The notes beneath the pieces were generated by a model, which searched no databases, was not told the origin of the DNA, and saw only the letters and a program-made list of their open reading frames with translations. A stretch of DNA of 64,000 nt, from the NCBI RefSeq assembly GCF_024362695.1, contig NC_065407.1, positions 11,098,001 to 11,162,000 of the forward strand, read 5' to 3'. How positions within the stretch are numbered: position 1 is the first letter of the stretch; every line of letters begins with the position of its first letter. The position numbers and the translations under genes are program-made. This document shows, one piece after another, positions 24,324-39,300 of the stretch. Origin of the DNA: Pectinophora gossypiella. Its lineage: Eukaryota; Arthropoda; Insecta; Lepidoptera; Gelechiidae.

Positions 24324-27300
24324 CTGCAACAAACATTATATTATAAAATTGCTAGATTAAGTTAATTATAATGAACGGTTTCAATCATTAAAGATACTTT
24401 AAAACTCTATCGTAAATGCACAGAAGAAATCATTACTCTTTTTTTATAATTAAGGACATGACAAAATTAAACCAATTAAAGATAAGATTGTCATTCGAGT
24501 ATCTATTTAAGACGTAAATCCCCATTCATATTGGGTAAGATTCCATTGTGTGCTAGCGAATGTTTTTTCCTTTCTCTCATTAAGTTTACCCAAGTGCTTA
24601 TAAAATATTATTTTCATGGAATTGAACTTCATAAGCCGTGGTAGCCCAGTTGGTAGAACGCTTGTCTCTCACTTTGAGGTCGCAGGTTCGAATCCTAAAC
24701 CAATGATTGTCGAATTTGTTTTCGAATTCATGTTTGGATCATAAATGATTATGACGTGCTCAGCAGTGAAGGAAAACATCGTGAGGAAACCCACATTCCC
24801 GAGAAATGCATTTTCGGAGGTATGTGACCCAACTTGTATTGGGCTGGGACGCCCTGCGCGGGTTGTAAGGTCAGATAGGCAGTCGCTTCTATAGAAAACC
24901 GGACCTGTCAAATCTACAGGTTAGGTAAGCGGACCCTGTGAAAAACAGGATAATGCTAGGGAGATGATGAATTGAACTTCATAATTATCCTACACCGTGA
25001 ACGTGTAAGATGTATATATGTGCTCATTTAAAAATGTACCTTTATAACACAACGTAAATTCCGTTTACATAGTAAACTTCGCCTATCATCTAAATCCACA
25101 CTTACGATCACGAAACCTAGGAGAGCATTGTTATGTATCATTGTTCGAATGTGTAGTACAGAGTAGTTGTGTAGTAGTGTGTGTGTGTGTGTGTGTGCAG
25201 AGTGTGCGGCAGAGTTTGCCGCTCTAGGATTGGCTTGGACAGCCATGAAAGAAAGTCCCTTCTTCCCCACCGCACTACCAAGCCGCACTACCAGTTGTGC
25301 CGGTGCATTTCTTCGAGGCAGTGACGTCATAAATCGTTGAAACAGACGTATAAGGCCAATGAATGAATGATGAATGTGTAAAGCAAGTTGTAAAGTCAAA
25401 TAAATTACTATCAAAATGATAAAACTTCTCTTACAAGTTATAACAATTAAATAGAACAGAAAAACACATGAAAAACACAACAACAATACCTACACGACCA
25501 CCCAATAATCCTATTTCGCTAGAGTCCTGAAGCAAAAAATATCGTCTTGATCCGACATATATCTATGTAGATTCCGCTTCTGCATAAACACACTATAAAT
25601 TATAAAATATCCCACTCCGGTTGATTGAGGGGAGGCCTGTGCCCAGCAGTGGGACGTATTATAGGCTGTTTATGTATGTATGTACAATTAGTTAACCTAG
25701 AGAAATACTTAATTAGTAAAATATACTAACACTGCTGACCTACACAACAATTAAAGAAGTGTGATTCTTTCCGTACATTTAACGGGTTGTAGGTACATTT
25801 TGAACCATATTTGATACCTAGTTGAAATTTACACAGAATATGCAATATTACATATTTTAACTGCGGATATTATATCAAGTAATAAAAAGAAAAAATACAT
25901 TAAAATCGGACCTGTCCGTGGCAAATAAGAAGTTAGTTAGGAAGCTCCGACTTTATTGACTCCACTGAAGATCAGCGCATAGAGGGAAATCCGTACACCG
26001 CGTGTGTGAATTGGAAACTCATAATTCCACTATTTTTAGGAATTATTCATTCTAATAATTATGAATTACCTAATGAGTACTCTATTTTAGGCTATTATTA
26101 AATAAATGCATTCAGTTACCTGTCTCTCGGACAACCCGAGGCTCGCAGCCAACTCGGCCTTGCGTCTGATGGTGATGTACCTGCTGTAGTGGAACTCCTT
26201 CTCCAGCTCCAGTCGCTGGTGGTCGCTGTATACCACCCGGTACTTATCCTTCGTCCGCGTTTTACCTACAACAATTGGAAAACACTTATAAAATTTCATG
26301 TCGTCAGATTCCGCTATGTTTCAACGAAGCGACGTAGCTGGTCCCTGCTACTTCTTACTAAAGTACTTAATTACGTAGTCGTCACATGAGTTATGTACTT
26401 TAGTGGACTAGTAATTAAGTAAGTACCCTGACACCAGTTTTATACGAAAGAAGAGTGTCGTTAGAAAAGGAAACCTATATGTTACCACACCACGTGATTA
26501 TATTTTTTTATGGAAATGCGATTACCTCGCAGATGGCTAAGTTATAGGTGTTGATTTCTCAAATTGCATAACTTAAAATGTCTATACACCTACGCGACTC
26601 CTCTGAAGACGCTAAAATGGCTCTAGCCGCCAAAATACAAAATACAAATACAAAAACTCTTTATTGCACTTGAATCACATTAAAAATACATTAGTATTAT
26701 AATTAAATTGGTAGTACAACAGGCGGCCTTATTGCTAAGGTAGCAATCTCTTCCAGGCAACCTTTAGGTATAGGATATTATGAATTTAATGAAAAATGTA
26801 GCGGGATAGACAGTGCAAAAAAATAAAAGTCCAAAGTCCAAAGTCGTATATCATGTTGAAACATCTAAAAGTTAAGAATGGAAACCTTTAGTGCGAGTTT
26901 TATTCGACGGTCGGTCGTTTGGAGGGCCGTTTATATAGTCGTAACGAGAAGCAGTGTATAGTAGGAAGAGAGGAGAGGGGCGGATTCCCGAGGGCTCGAT
27001 AAGGTTAAGCCAGGCGGCGGGAACAGAGGCGCCGCCGTCGCGAGCGCTTACACCAGGGATAAGCGAGACCACACCGCGCGATCTCACACTGTTTTCCCAT
27101 CTAAGGTTTTTCCGATTCAACTTTTAATTCTTTTACAGAAATAGGTAAGTTGAATTTAACGTTTTTCTTTTTCTGATTAAAAAAAGAAACGTAGAATGCA
27201 CAACGTTTTTCGATGTATACTGTACCTACTTCAGTATTGAGAATAAACTACGGAAAATGGTTTAAAATCATACCTATTTATTTTCGGCAAAATCGGTTCA

Positions 27301-30300
27301 GGTTTATAACGCAAGGAAACGATCACGTATTCCATATACCTACCTACTTCATAATACATTTATGTCAATTTAAACAATTATAAAGATAAATTTAAAAGCA
27401 ACTCGTTTAACAAACGTACCTAGATTAACCGTAACAAAATGTTATCAGGGGAAATTCTCTAGATTTCAGCCGTCACGTCGAAAATAGTAATTTTTGTTTA
27501 CAATTTTTTATCTGTCTTTAGATTTGTCAACGTGTAAAACGACTGAGATAGGTACGTAGATCTGTGTACATTGCACTAAGACAGAGGTGTCTCGTTGTGT
27601 ACTTAGAGTGTGTAAATATTCCTTATCTCGCTATTAAGAACTTCATAAATTATGTTTGTCACATGCGACACAATCCGAGTGGTGTACCTACTTTGTTACG
27701 TTACGTAATCATTTGTACGGATTACAAAATATTTTGAAATGCTGCTGAAATATTTGGAAAATTACATTACGCTAGGTAGGACCTAGATAGGTAGGTACTT
27801 ATTGAAAAGTCTGTGATTATTATAGAACAGTTTCTTTCGTTAAAATACGTCTGATATCTATAGACTTTACTTCATGTAAATTCAGTACAAATAGTAAGAT
27901 TTAACACGTTCACTGTGTATGAACCACATATCACATATGAGACAATAAATTTGAAACTCGTACGTGCATGTCCCATATGTGGGGCCAATTTTTTCTGGCC
28001 ATAGTGTGCCTATGTACATTCCAATGTGTTTATCGAAAAATAAAATTGCACATGAGGGGTTGATATCGAAATTTTCAGTTACACAGAGAACATTCTAAAT
28101 AATAATATTAACTTAAAAGAAATAAAACGAATATACTTAACTATCAGTGGTTATATGCTAACATATTTTAAGCACCTTTCATAACGAGAAGTTTGTAGTA
28201 CTTTTAAATATCTAGTATAGGTATTTTTTTTACGTGTATTATTGTAGATTTACCGCAGATGGCGTTAACTACTTGGCAGGCGATAAGTATAGGTAATATG
28301 TTTTGTATCACAAGATATGATATGAAACACTGTATCATAGATACACCGTGAGTACAACATTCTCAGGCTATATTATAGCTAACCACTAGGGGTCAAATGT
28401 CAACACGGTGACATGTTTGCTAACACGTCTTCGAAAACGTCTACACTATAGATAAACTCTTTGGAGTGCTCGAATGACAGAAAATTATAACTTAAATAAA
28501 TTTCCTGTTAGAAGAGCAAACAAAAGAAGAAGTGGTAAGACAAACAAATGTGGTGTATCTATAGGCGATGCTGCGTTTGATAGTAGGCGTTAATTTGAAG
28601 GTAAATAGCGGCCAACGGCGGCGCGCGGGCGGGCGAATTAAATGACGAAAATGAGGTTTATTATCTATATGTAGTGGGAATTTATTACAAAAAATAGAGG
28701 TTGTTTGCGGCGGGCAAACAGCGCGGGCGGGCGCGGCGCGGCGGACTGTGTTTAGTCAGTTATCATGCACAAATAGCTGGCCGGGTGATAACCAGGATGA
28801 CAGCCCTGGAGACACCTCCTCACACTCAACCCTCAAACCGGTCCCCGTCGACCTGACCTACCTCTCACGCTATCATACACGTCATTCCTAATTTCCTACA
28901 CTCTACTTCAATCGTTTATTACTTAACACTCCGTCAAACTTTATTATCCTATAAAATTTATTACTCAATTACCTATTCTATTGACAAATTTGTAAAAAGA
29001 CGTATTTCAACAAACGAAAAACTCAAATAAGTACTCAAACAACGTAAACATAAACATTTACTTAGTGGTGTAGTTCAGTTAATAAATCACTTCAGTGTTA
29101 TAATAACAAATAGGAGTGCTTAAGTACTATAAAGATATCTACTAGTTAAAGTTAGGTCATAACGTGTAACAATTATTGTTACAATATAATAATTACGATA
29201 ACGCCGTTCATTCATTAAATACATGAAGATATGAGATTCATAGTCCGAATATTATAATGCGTGGATGAACGAAATGATGAGGGAGCAGGGCGTGATAACC
29301 ACTCCACGATTACATGATTACACGTGTATCGCGCGTATCGAACACAAATATTGCTTGTTAAATATTATTGGACAGGAATTGTAAATGGAAAACAATTAAT
29401 CGGCTGGTTATCGGTTATGTCGCGGCTTTGTCGGCCTGCCGAAATCCCGCTTTCAGTAAAGCGCGATTATCGCGAGTCCGCCGCGATAGCGGCACCTTTG
29501 AACGTGTTGACTCAAGCGGTCGTATCGCCCGGTTACCTTCTTGTAAGCGCTTGTAATGCGTTTTTGATGGACGAGGGAGCGGTCGATATCACCATCACGA
29601 TAAACATTTCCGATAACACTTGCGATATCCATTCAACAAGGAGTTGATCTTGTTTTTGACATCCATCAGCCACTGTAGTTGAGATTTAGAGATAAAAGTA
29701 TCGTGAAGCAAAACAATGCAAAATTATTGTGGAATTTGGTAGGGTATTGTGGCATAAAGTTATTGGCGAAGGGTCCCAGAGGCGGGCGGGACTGGCGGGG
29801 ACTGTAGGCGGTCGTAAAGGCGCGGGTTATGTGCAACTTTACGTCTACTTAGGGCTCCAGCCGAAGGCCGCGGCCGCTCGCTCCGCTTACCCAAATGACG
29901 CGTTTGCTCACTCTATTATCCGATCATAAACATTATTAGTAATACACACAATAGCCTCTCCATTTCCATTGCACAAAGTAAAAGTGATAACTGCAAATTC
30001 ACATGCCACAGAATAATATTACTTTTATGTTACCGCAACACTTAGTACTTAATATAATAATGCAGACTCTTGAAGTGGCACGAGTTTCCAACAAGCAATC
30101 AATCATTGTGTATCATAAATTAATATCGCTATTAGTGCAAACATTATGCGAAACGAGGCTACTCCAACAGCAGTGATCGATGCGGGCGTAAATGTCATTC
30201 TTACTGATACACGACAATAATACAGTAACCTTCACGACATGACGCCAGAAAGAAAGTCAACGACTGACAGATACAACAGAACAAGACTGATGCATCTTTA

Positions 30301-33300
30301 CGCTAATTAAGATGTCAACAATAACAAACAAATCCGCCTTCTGTTCGCTTCTGAATTTTTTGCGAGACTCCCCGGTGCGCGGCCACCGCTCCCATAAGTA
30401 AGAACTTTCAACACTTTTTCTATTCATAAAGAGCCATTTTAAAAGGCGTTGATTGAAAGACTATCCATCTTGCTGAGCGTGAAATGCGTCGACACTAATC
30501 CCCCTGTTGTGACGTCCGATTGGTGAATGTAGACAAATAGAGATTTATTTCCCCGAACGTCCCCGACTTGTGCAAACAACCAAGTTAAATAAGGAAAGGT
30601 TTTGTACACACAAGCCGGTTGGGTTAGGTACAATGTAGATACCACACAATACGTGTAAACATGGAGAATTGAGATAAGTAACTATGCTCAGATAGTTTGG
30701 TTGTTAGATAAATTATGACTGTAAATGATTGTCAATACGTACTAAAACAGTTGTAATATTAACGTTATAAAACTAAGTATTTACCTATTAGTATATTATA
30801 TCACGCCTTAAAGATTTCTGAAGAAAACGTAGTCCATTCTCAAAATATGTATAAAGTTTGCACAATTTCTGGAGTAGCCGCAGTGGCATCTTGGTGCAAC
30901 TTGAAACTGTACAATCACAGTGGCACAAGTAAGTTGGCAAAGATTTAACTTGTTCGGGAGGTCCCGGGGGCGCCGTTGGCGGTGATTGTCGCCGGGGGTC
31001 CTCCCGGGCGTCCACCCCCCCTTTCTCCCTTCCCGCTCGTGGAATGCCCTGAATTAATTGCCCACACCATGCACTCGCTCCCTAGACACGCGTTAACGGG
31101 GAATCGTTGTGCAGAACGCAAAATAACATCTAATGTTATGCTCGATGATAATTGCGGCTTGACACAACGAGTCGCGAGGGTGCCTTGTAAGTGTTTGTTA
31201 TTGAGGGGCCTGTTGTGACGGTTACAACTCATTTGTCCGTTGTCAACATTTTTAAAAGAGTGTTAATAAGAAAGAACGGCGATTTTTATTTTATTCATCG
31301 TATCATAGATAGTAGGGGTGGGTGGGTACAGGTTTACTAAATATTATATTTAGTTAGGTATTATTATTAATACAGGATATTTATAAACCAAAATATTTTC
31401 GTTTAATCTAGATTATACACATCTCCGTGGTCTAGTGGTTCGGGCGTTGGGCACATGGTCCTGGTTTCGATTCCCAATGAGGACATATTCAAAATCACTT
31501 TATGTTTGGTTAGGACTCTTAGGATTGTCCTAAAAATTGAGATGATTCCGTGCTTCGGAAAGCACGATGAGTTAGTCGTAGTCATAAAACACCTCCACAA
31601 AACAGCTATCACACACAATATAAATTTAAATGAAAAAACGAATAGGAAGTATTAAAGCCGCATATACCTACCGAGCTAAATACTTAAGCAAAAACTTTGC
31701 GCAACATTCAGCCTCCAAAACAAAAAAAAATGGAAAAAGAAAGATAGCTCGTCCCAACGAATGTCGAACTGAAGCCGGCGGTCGTCCTCTTTTTTGTCCA
31801 TTATAAAAAAAAGCATTTAGAGCCCGCCTTCATAGATAATATAATATACCTGCATGGACGAAAGACGGACAGACTTATCTTACGAATAGATCATGAGACT
31901 GCCCACTATGAGATGACATGTGTTGTATCTATGAGTAAGTAAGTACATCACCGTCATGATTATTAGAAATTTTATTACTTTCTTTCAATTTGCCAAACAA
32001 GTTACCCAATGCCATATGGTTCTAAAGTTATTTTTTTTGACTCGCATAAGCGTAGTAACTGTATATCAATCAATGATGAAGGTAAATAATAAAACAAAAT
32101 ATATATTTTACAAAAACGAGTTGCTGTTCGTTAGTCTTGCTAAAATTCGAGAACGGCTCAATCGAATTGACTTATAGGTTTGAAATATTCGTAGAAGTCC
32201 AGGGAATCCTAAAACGGTGATACAAGTATGGAAAAGCGTGATACGGAATTTACCGGGTCATCTGTTACGTATATATACGCAATACAATAACCCAAAAAAA
32301 GAACGATTATAAATAGAACAATAAGACTGAAATATAGGAGGCCTTATTGTTAAATAGCAGTTTCATCCAGGCTACCTTAAGAGGAAACAAGGTGTAGGTA
32401 TTATAATTAACTCGTGACTGCTTAAAATCATCAAAGCAAAGAGTATTTTCCATTCGGCCAAGAACTGAATGCCTTCCGAGGCAAAACAATAAATCACGTC
32501 AAAAAAGGTCCCAAAGAATTGCGAACATCCTTTTTTTGAAGTCGGTTAATAAAGCAGAATTTCCGCATATAACGCCGCATGATCATGCGGATGTAATAGT
32601 ACTAATAGTACACTATCTACACGGAACCGTTGATTATATACCTATCTACCGGTATAATCAATGCACGGAACATAGATTGATCCCATAGATTGGGATATAT
32701 TATCCACATAGTTTTGTTTATGTGCGATAAAAAATATATAGTGGCATTCCCTAGTGAAACTTACCTCAGATTTAGTGTTCTGCCTAAAAAGTCTGTTATA
32801 TTTATTCAATCAATCACAAAAATTTTCTAATTAATTAAATCGTTTCCAGTAATGCTAATTTCTTTTAAAGATTTTAACTGTGATACAGGTACCTACATTG
32901 CAGATCCAGAACGGTGTGATATTTCATTTCAAATAGGCTTTATGCTTTTGTAATAGTTAACATTCCTAGGGATTATATTTTTGACCACCGAGATAATCAT
33001 TACTGAATATGTTTTTGAAATGTAGAATCAAAATGAAGTACTTAACATTGACAACCATACTTTTATATACTTACTAATAGTAGATATGTACATATTTATT
33101 GTCTTACAGGTAAAACCGCGAAAGCGCCATTTTCAAAAATTGCATTCTGATGTGATTTTCTTCATAAAACCTCTAATTCTTTCAATTAATTGAATTGAAA
33201 TTCAATCTTTATTCAAAAATCACATTCGAATGCAATTTTTAAAAAGGTGGTTAACTGGGTACGCGATTTTCATTACAAGGAGACTATATGTGTCAGAAGA

Positions 33301-36300
33301 GGCGACATTCACTAGGTGTTTTCATCCGGTTCGCTGACTTATTAAGGAATCATATTCGACTATCGAAAGGCGCTTGTGTGTTTCAAGCAAGTGTATTTAC
33401 CTATTATTAAAAAAGCTGATGTGTATCGCGGCTGTAAAGAATCGTTGTTTGAGTCACTATACACACAAGTAAGTTTTAATTAGGCATTGATGCTAATTCC
33501 TGTAGACACCACCAAATTTTATTTTAGGTTATACCTGTCATTTTCTTAACCGCCGAAGAGGAAAGGGACGGATAATCGACTGGCATCAATGGACAAATAC
33601 AACCCACACCCATAATATCCATCGTGGTCGGCAGAGTTACAACTGTTACAAGTACAAGATCACAAGGCAACTTGCAGCCAGTACATGCACCTCTAATAGG
33701 GATAAATAATTAGGTAGTTTCCTAGGCCAAAGATAAATTATAAAATTTTGATTACTAAATAAAGACAGACCGCTTAAAACTATTATAATTCATTAATTAT
33801 GGTTGTAAAACCTAATTAGACGTAATAAATAATTTAATATCCTACTTTTTGGATTAAGTTCAAATGCAATAAACCACGAACAGGCACACGTAATCAGTAT
33901 TTATTGAACCCGTGCGAAATAATAAGATCTAGCATAAATGTAAAAATGTAAAAATAGTACCCAATAAAATGGTTTAATTTTTTTCAGAAGTGTGTGCTCT
34001 TTTACAAAACACAGGCCGACTTTTTCGAAAAAATATTTTTAAAAGCCATAAAAAAATAAAACAATAATAATTTATTATTTGTACTTAATGGCGTTTCACG
34101 TTAGTTTTTCAGAAGAAACTGCCAGTTTATAATTCATAATTAAAATTATATAAAATCTTTTTACACTGGTTAATTATCATTAATGTTGTTATTTTTATAG
34201 TGGTTTGGTTTCTTTGGTCCTTGGCCTTGTTTAATCAACAGCTCAGAACAATAACTAAAGCATAGAAGGAAGGCTAAAATAAGAATTCAGAAACTATAAA
34301 CCGGCTCTCTTCTAGCTTACGACACAAACTATGAGTGAGAAAAGGACAAATGATTCGCTCTTTGCTTCATTTTTTCCGAGGTTGTCACAACATGAAATGT
34401 CATTTGGACCTATTGGACTCATTTTAACTCGGCCAAATACATAGTAACATACATAAGAAGATTTTACTTATATTTACCGAACTATTTGACACGGTCGCGT
34501 GAACTTTGTTTACGAGTGTCTTGTGTTCAGATTGTTTTAAGTGATAATTTAACAATATTTTTCCAAATAAATGGAAAGAAACTTTTATTTATATCAAATA
34601 ATTGAGTGTCTCGACTCTGTGACATTATGTATTGTGTGGTATGGGGCTGCAGCTCACATTCAGGAAGAAAAGAAAATAGCCAACAACTTCTGTCGTTTCA
34701 TCGGTAAGTTTTTTGTAATTTTCTAGTGAAATGTGAACTGCTGAACAATTTTAGGAAAGTAATATGTTTTGCTGAATAGATTTGTAGCATAAAATATTTG
34801 AGATATCCATTATATTATACGTTTCATCGATGAATACGAAATTGATTTGAGGTTATGTTGATTGTCCATAGTGATGTACTAAAATTATCGATACTTTTAA
34901 TTTTTAGATTTCCTGTAGACGATAACAAAGAGAAAGAATGGATAATTCGCATTAATAGACGAAATTGGATTCCAAATACATACATACATTGGCCTTATAT
35001 GTCTGTTTCAGACGATTTATGACGTCATTGCCTCGAAGAAATGCACTTTCTTTCTTTTTATTCCAAATAAGTACAGCCGTATTTGCTCGAAACATTTTAC
35101 TGCGGATTCATTTATGTGTGTTCCTAATTCGAAGTGAAGACGTCTTCGAGACGATGCTATTCCTACATTGAACATTATAGATCAGACAGATGAAATGGTA
35201 ATTACGGCCGAGCACCACACACCCGAAGTCTCGACGGCAAAAGGGACAAAATTGTGGGTCCGTGTTAAATTCCCATATTTCGCCAGTTTTTGGGTAGCGG
35301 CCCACTCGGCAGCCGGCCCTGCAAGCGCAGATCGCGTCCCACAATAAAGCACGCCCCCTCTCCTAGGGTATGAGCGTGAGCCCATCGGGCCTTTTACCGT
35401 CTGTGCGGGTTAGACCCGGCGGTTCCAATTTGCACGGCACGTCGATCAACACCAGTGCACGGCGGATGACATCATAAATAAATTCGAATATTACAAAAAC
35501 TTACCGATGAAACGATAACAGTTGGCTATTTTATTTCCTTCCTGAATGTGAGCTGCAGCTCCAAACTAATATAAACCAGACAATATAATCCAAAAATGGT
35601 TAGATACTTACCTATCAGAGACAGAGTCTCCTTTCATCAAGAAGAAGATAATTGCGTCCTACAAAAATAAATGTTGTAAAAAAATTTATCGACATTAATT
35701 GTAAGTAAATTTAATTTTATCGACATATACTAAAGTGAAACCCAACACTAGGCAATGAAAAACTTGTGACAACCTACGAAATTACGAAACAATTTTTGTA
35801 TATGCGTCTTTGTCTAACATTACGCCGGTTCCGTAAGATAAAGTAGAGCAGAATTATAGAGTTCTGTTGCTATTTTAGCCTTCCTTCTATGCTTTAGTTA
35901 TTGTTCTGAGATCAACAGGGTCCAAAAATCTTTGTTCTCTGTTGACACGAAGAAACTCTGTACAAAAATATAGTGAATTAGGTATATTCTCTTTGATTAC
36001 AATAGAAACAAGGTGTGAAGAAAATGTATAATGGTTTTTTGCATTAAATGCAGTAATTAATGATGGATGGATGCATGCTCGAAAACTACATGAAAGTTAA
36101 GATTTTTCATTTGGTGCAGAAAGTAGAATATACTTCTAGAACAGTTACTTCTCCAACGTGCTCAATTTTGATTTATGTGAACAAACGAATAGGTAATGGT
36201 ATCTAATTTTAATTAGGTACTGGTTGGTTGGTTGTTTTGTACTGTAATGCTGTCTATTGTGAGGTTGTAAGTAAATAAATCAAAATATAGGTATTATTTC

Positions 36301-39300
36301 GCTAAGCACAGACAGACTCGTAACGTAACGTTGTTAGGTTAGTTACCACTGGTTATATACTTCTACCCTAACCAATGGCCGAATCATCGAAATTGACATT
36401 CCAATAGCTTGACGAAATGAAAATTGAGCATCTAAAACGCGCATGCGCGGTTCACTTGTAGACGTTCGCCGCTTAATAACTTTATCATGGTATTAAGCAG
36501 ACATTTAAAATAACACTTTCAAGTAGCGATGGGTCGTTATCGGTTTTTGAGATAACGTAACGTAAGCGTTATGTGATTTCCAATAACTAGTTTCTTAACT
36601 AGTGATTTTTATAACTAGTTATTTTCACAACGTTCTGAAGCAAACGTGATAATTGTAACGTAAAATCGTTTGGTTAGGTAGCAGTATAACTTAATTCTTC
36701 TTCACGCACACGTAGGTATTGTAAAACCAGTGATTTTGCGTGAGTAGTGAAAGTAGCCAAACATCGACGCTATGCCTTAAACATAAGAGTGAATTCGATT
36801 TAACTTTATGGCGTTGTGATTAAAAGAGTTATTGAAGACTGATGCCTATTTCGATCGTTTAAATGGCGTTATGAATATCACTAGTTTTTGTTGTAGTGGA
36901 AAACGAGTGATCACTGTTCGAGCTCGTAACTGCATATATAACCAGTTATGGTTAATAACGCCCATCGCTACTTTCAAGATCTAACAAAAGGATAATGGAT
37001 ACCGAGGAAAGGAATACCGAGAATCGGTCATAGGACTATGATTGGCGGGTTATGCTTGTGTGTTCACGACTATATTCCCGATCGGGCTAGTCAGAGGTAC
37101 CTACATCCATCGCAAGATGAACTTAGTATCCACGCTTCACAAAGCTTTTTATTAATCAAAGTGATAGGTGGAGAACCGTATATTATAAAGTCAATGATTA
37201 TAGTTAATATGAGTTTAGCTTGCTATAGATAGTTCATAATATTTAACACTAGCAATATTATTCAGTGTTTCTCAAGACAGACAGACATATAGGTATATTA
37301 AATAATTACTAGTTTTGTTGATCACAAATCATAATGCAACATTTAATAAATTATTTATTAACAAACTGTCTATTGATAGGGAACCTATATGCATAACCCC
37401 CATCACGGAAGGTTTTCTTGTAAAGATTGAATTGTGCAGTTTTTAAAATTAACTTATTAGCATATTTGATATTATTTTGTTATATATCGTGAGCAATGTA
37501 TTTCAAAGGTACCTATGTGGTCTAACCTATTATTGGGCTGGATTTCCCTTCGCGAGTTGGAAGGTCAGATAGGCAGTCGCTTCGGTAAAAAACCGGACCT
37601 GTCAGATCTTCAGGTTAGGTAAGCGGGCCCCGTGAAAAACGGGACAACGCTAGGGAGATGATGACGATATCGTGATTTATATAACATATTCAAATGCAAA
37701 TGCTTGAATATGTATGCACCAACCATGAATCCTTTCATCATCCTCTAGCGATTCAAGCTCCTTCTTTTGTATCTTGTTATTTTGTTTTGATACAATATAA
37801 TTGTTACATTCTATAACTTATTATTAATTACTATACTTAAGTATTCATTAATTATTAAAATATGTCAAAAAACAAGCTTTTGTAGGTTATCAGTTACTAT
37901 ATTTCAAAAAGGAAGTTATAGAATTTGATCTGTAAAATATAGGTTATAATAACATTTTTAGTACACAAGATACACTTTCGAATTAATATAACATGTTATT
38001 AATGTATAGTTTAATAGTTACAAAAAAATAGATAAAATTATTTGTAAAATGATATTATTATATTTTAAATCTCTTAACTCATAGCTTTCAAAGTGTAGTA
38101 GGTACTTAGTTTTGCAGGCCAGTGAACGTTTTAATATATTGTTTTATTATGTAAGTACGTAATATACGACATATTGTTTTTAATTCGTTATTATGATGTT
38201 TAATTAGTTTAAAATTTTATTAACTGTCAATATAACAAAAAGATTAACTTTTATGTGTATTTCGATTGTGAATAAGCATAAAAAAATATGGATGCAAATC
38301 GCAGACATAGGTAGCACATGCGAACAATTTACGGACCCGTATCATGAATAGGTATTTCATTTAAATGTTATTATAATTTAACTAACTTCTTATACCTACT
38401 TAGTTTTTATATCCTACGACCACCTACCTACTTGACTATGTACGTAGTGGATAAATAAAACTAAAAATTTATATTTATTGATGTGGTCTAACTAAAGGTA
38501 CGTGCTAATCAAGAGGGTGTAATCAGAACCCAAAGAACAGGCTTTCCCGACGGGATATAATATTTAATATAAAATAAGGTCTAGGAAACAAAAAAGAAAA
38601 GATTCTATAAAACTTATATTACGGACCATGGATCCTTTTTCCTTTATAAACGTAGGTAATTTAATCTTTTATTAAATATAATTGTAATATTGAGTATATA
38701 ATAATACATATGTATATTATATACAAATGTATATATTGTTTCTTTATTTAAAAAAGTGATTATTAGCCCAGTTAGTTAATTGAGCTTATTGCAATCAACC
38801 TTCTATAATGCAATACTTTGTAAGTACTATATTTTTCTGTATGTATTCATGAGTAGCTGATAGATAACTATTTTTTATTAATAATTGGTCTTTGTATTTT
38901 TTTTTGAATTGGCAATTGTGTATTTATACATTTTAATTGGCTTTAGTAAATGTAGTAAGTAAATAGAACTAAAGTGTCAATTTTTTTTGGCTCGTTCGTT
39001 ATAATATTATCATTTTGAATGCAAACTTCTAAATTATATCAATGAAAGCAACTCTGTATTAATTAATTAATAATAATTAGGAAGGTATTAAAACCATAAA
39101 CTTAGTTTATGATATCAAAGTTTATAGCCTATAATTTATATGCAAATATAAACAGGATTAGTAATAAAAATAAGTATCTACCTACTTAATAGGTACTAAG
39201 TTGTTCTAAAGTTTTAAGCGACGGCAAGAGCATCTTACAGACTAGTGAAGTCAGTATTTTTTTTTTATATACAATAATCTTGGTTTTTTTTCTGTCATAA

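Larger units (their letters stand above)
34242..35910. repeat. Inverted repeat built from two THAP-gene 5' regions
   Basis: Left arm: an upstream block at 34242-34281 (CTCAGAACAATAACTAAAGC ATAGAAGGAAGGC) and an exon block at 34627-34715. Right arm, inverted: the same blocks at 35871-35910 and 35490-35580. The outer blocks are almost identical, the exon blocks share about four bases in five, and the DNA between them has diverged. Between the arms lie a second THAP exon and a LINE remnant (35195-35450). The arms look like a head-to-head duplication of a small THAP gene, or the ends of a THAP-carrying transposon. Confidence 0.7.

Noticed and set aside
25028..25486. A 152-codon minus-strand frame in caudal intron 2.
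   Set aside because: It crosses a GT microsatellite and a retroposon tail and has a hydrophobic chance composition.
27900..28060. A piggyBac-type element suggested by TTTAACACGTTCACTGTG.
   Set aside because: No second TTAA terminus in inverted orientation was found, so it is listed only as a doubtful repeat.
29324..29929. Frames of 62-107 codons in caudal intron 1.
   Set aside because: No conserved motif and they lie over a GC-rich island; more likely regulatory than coding.
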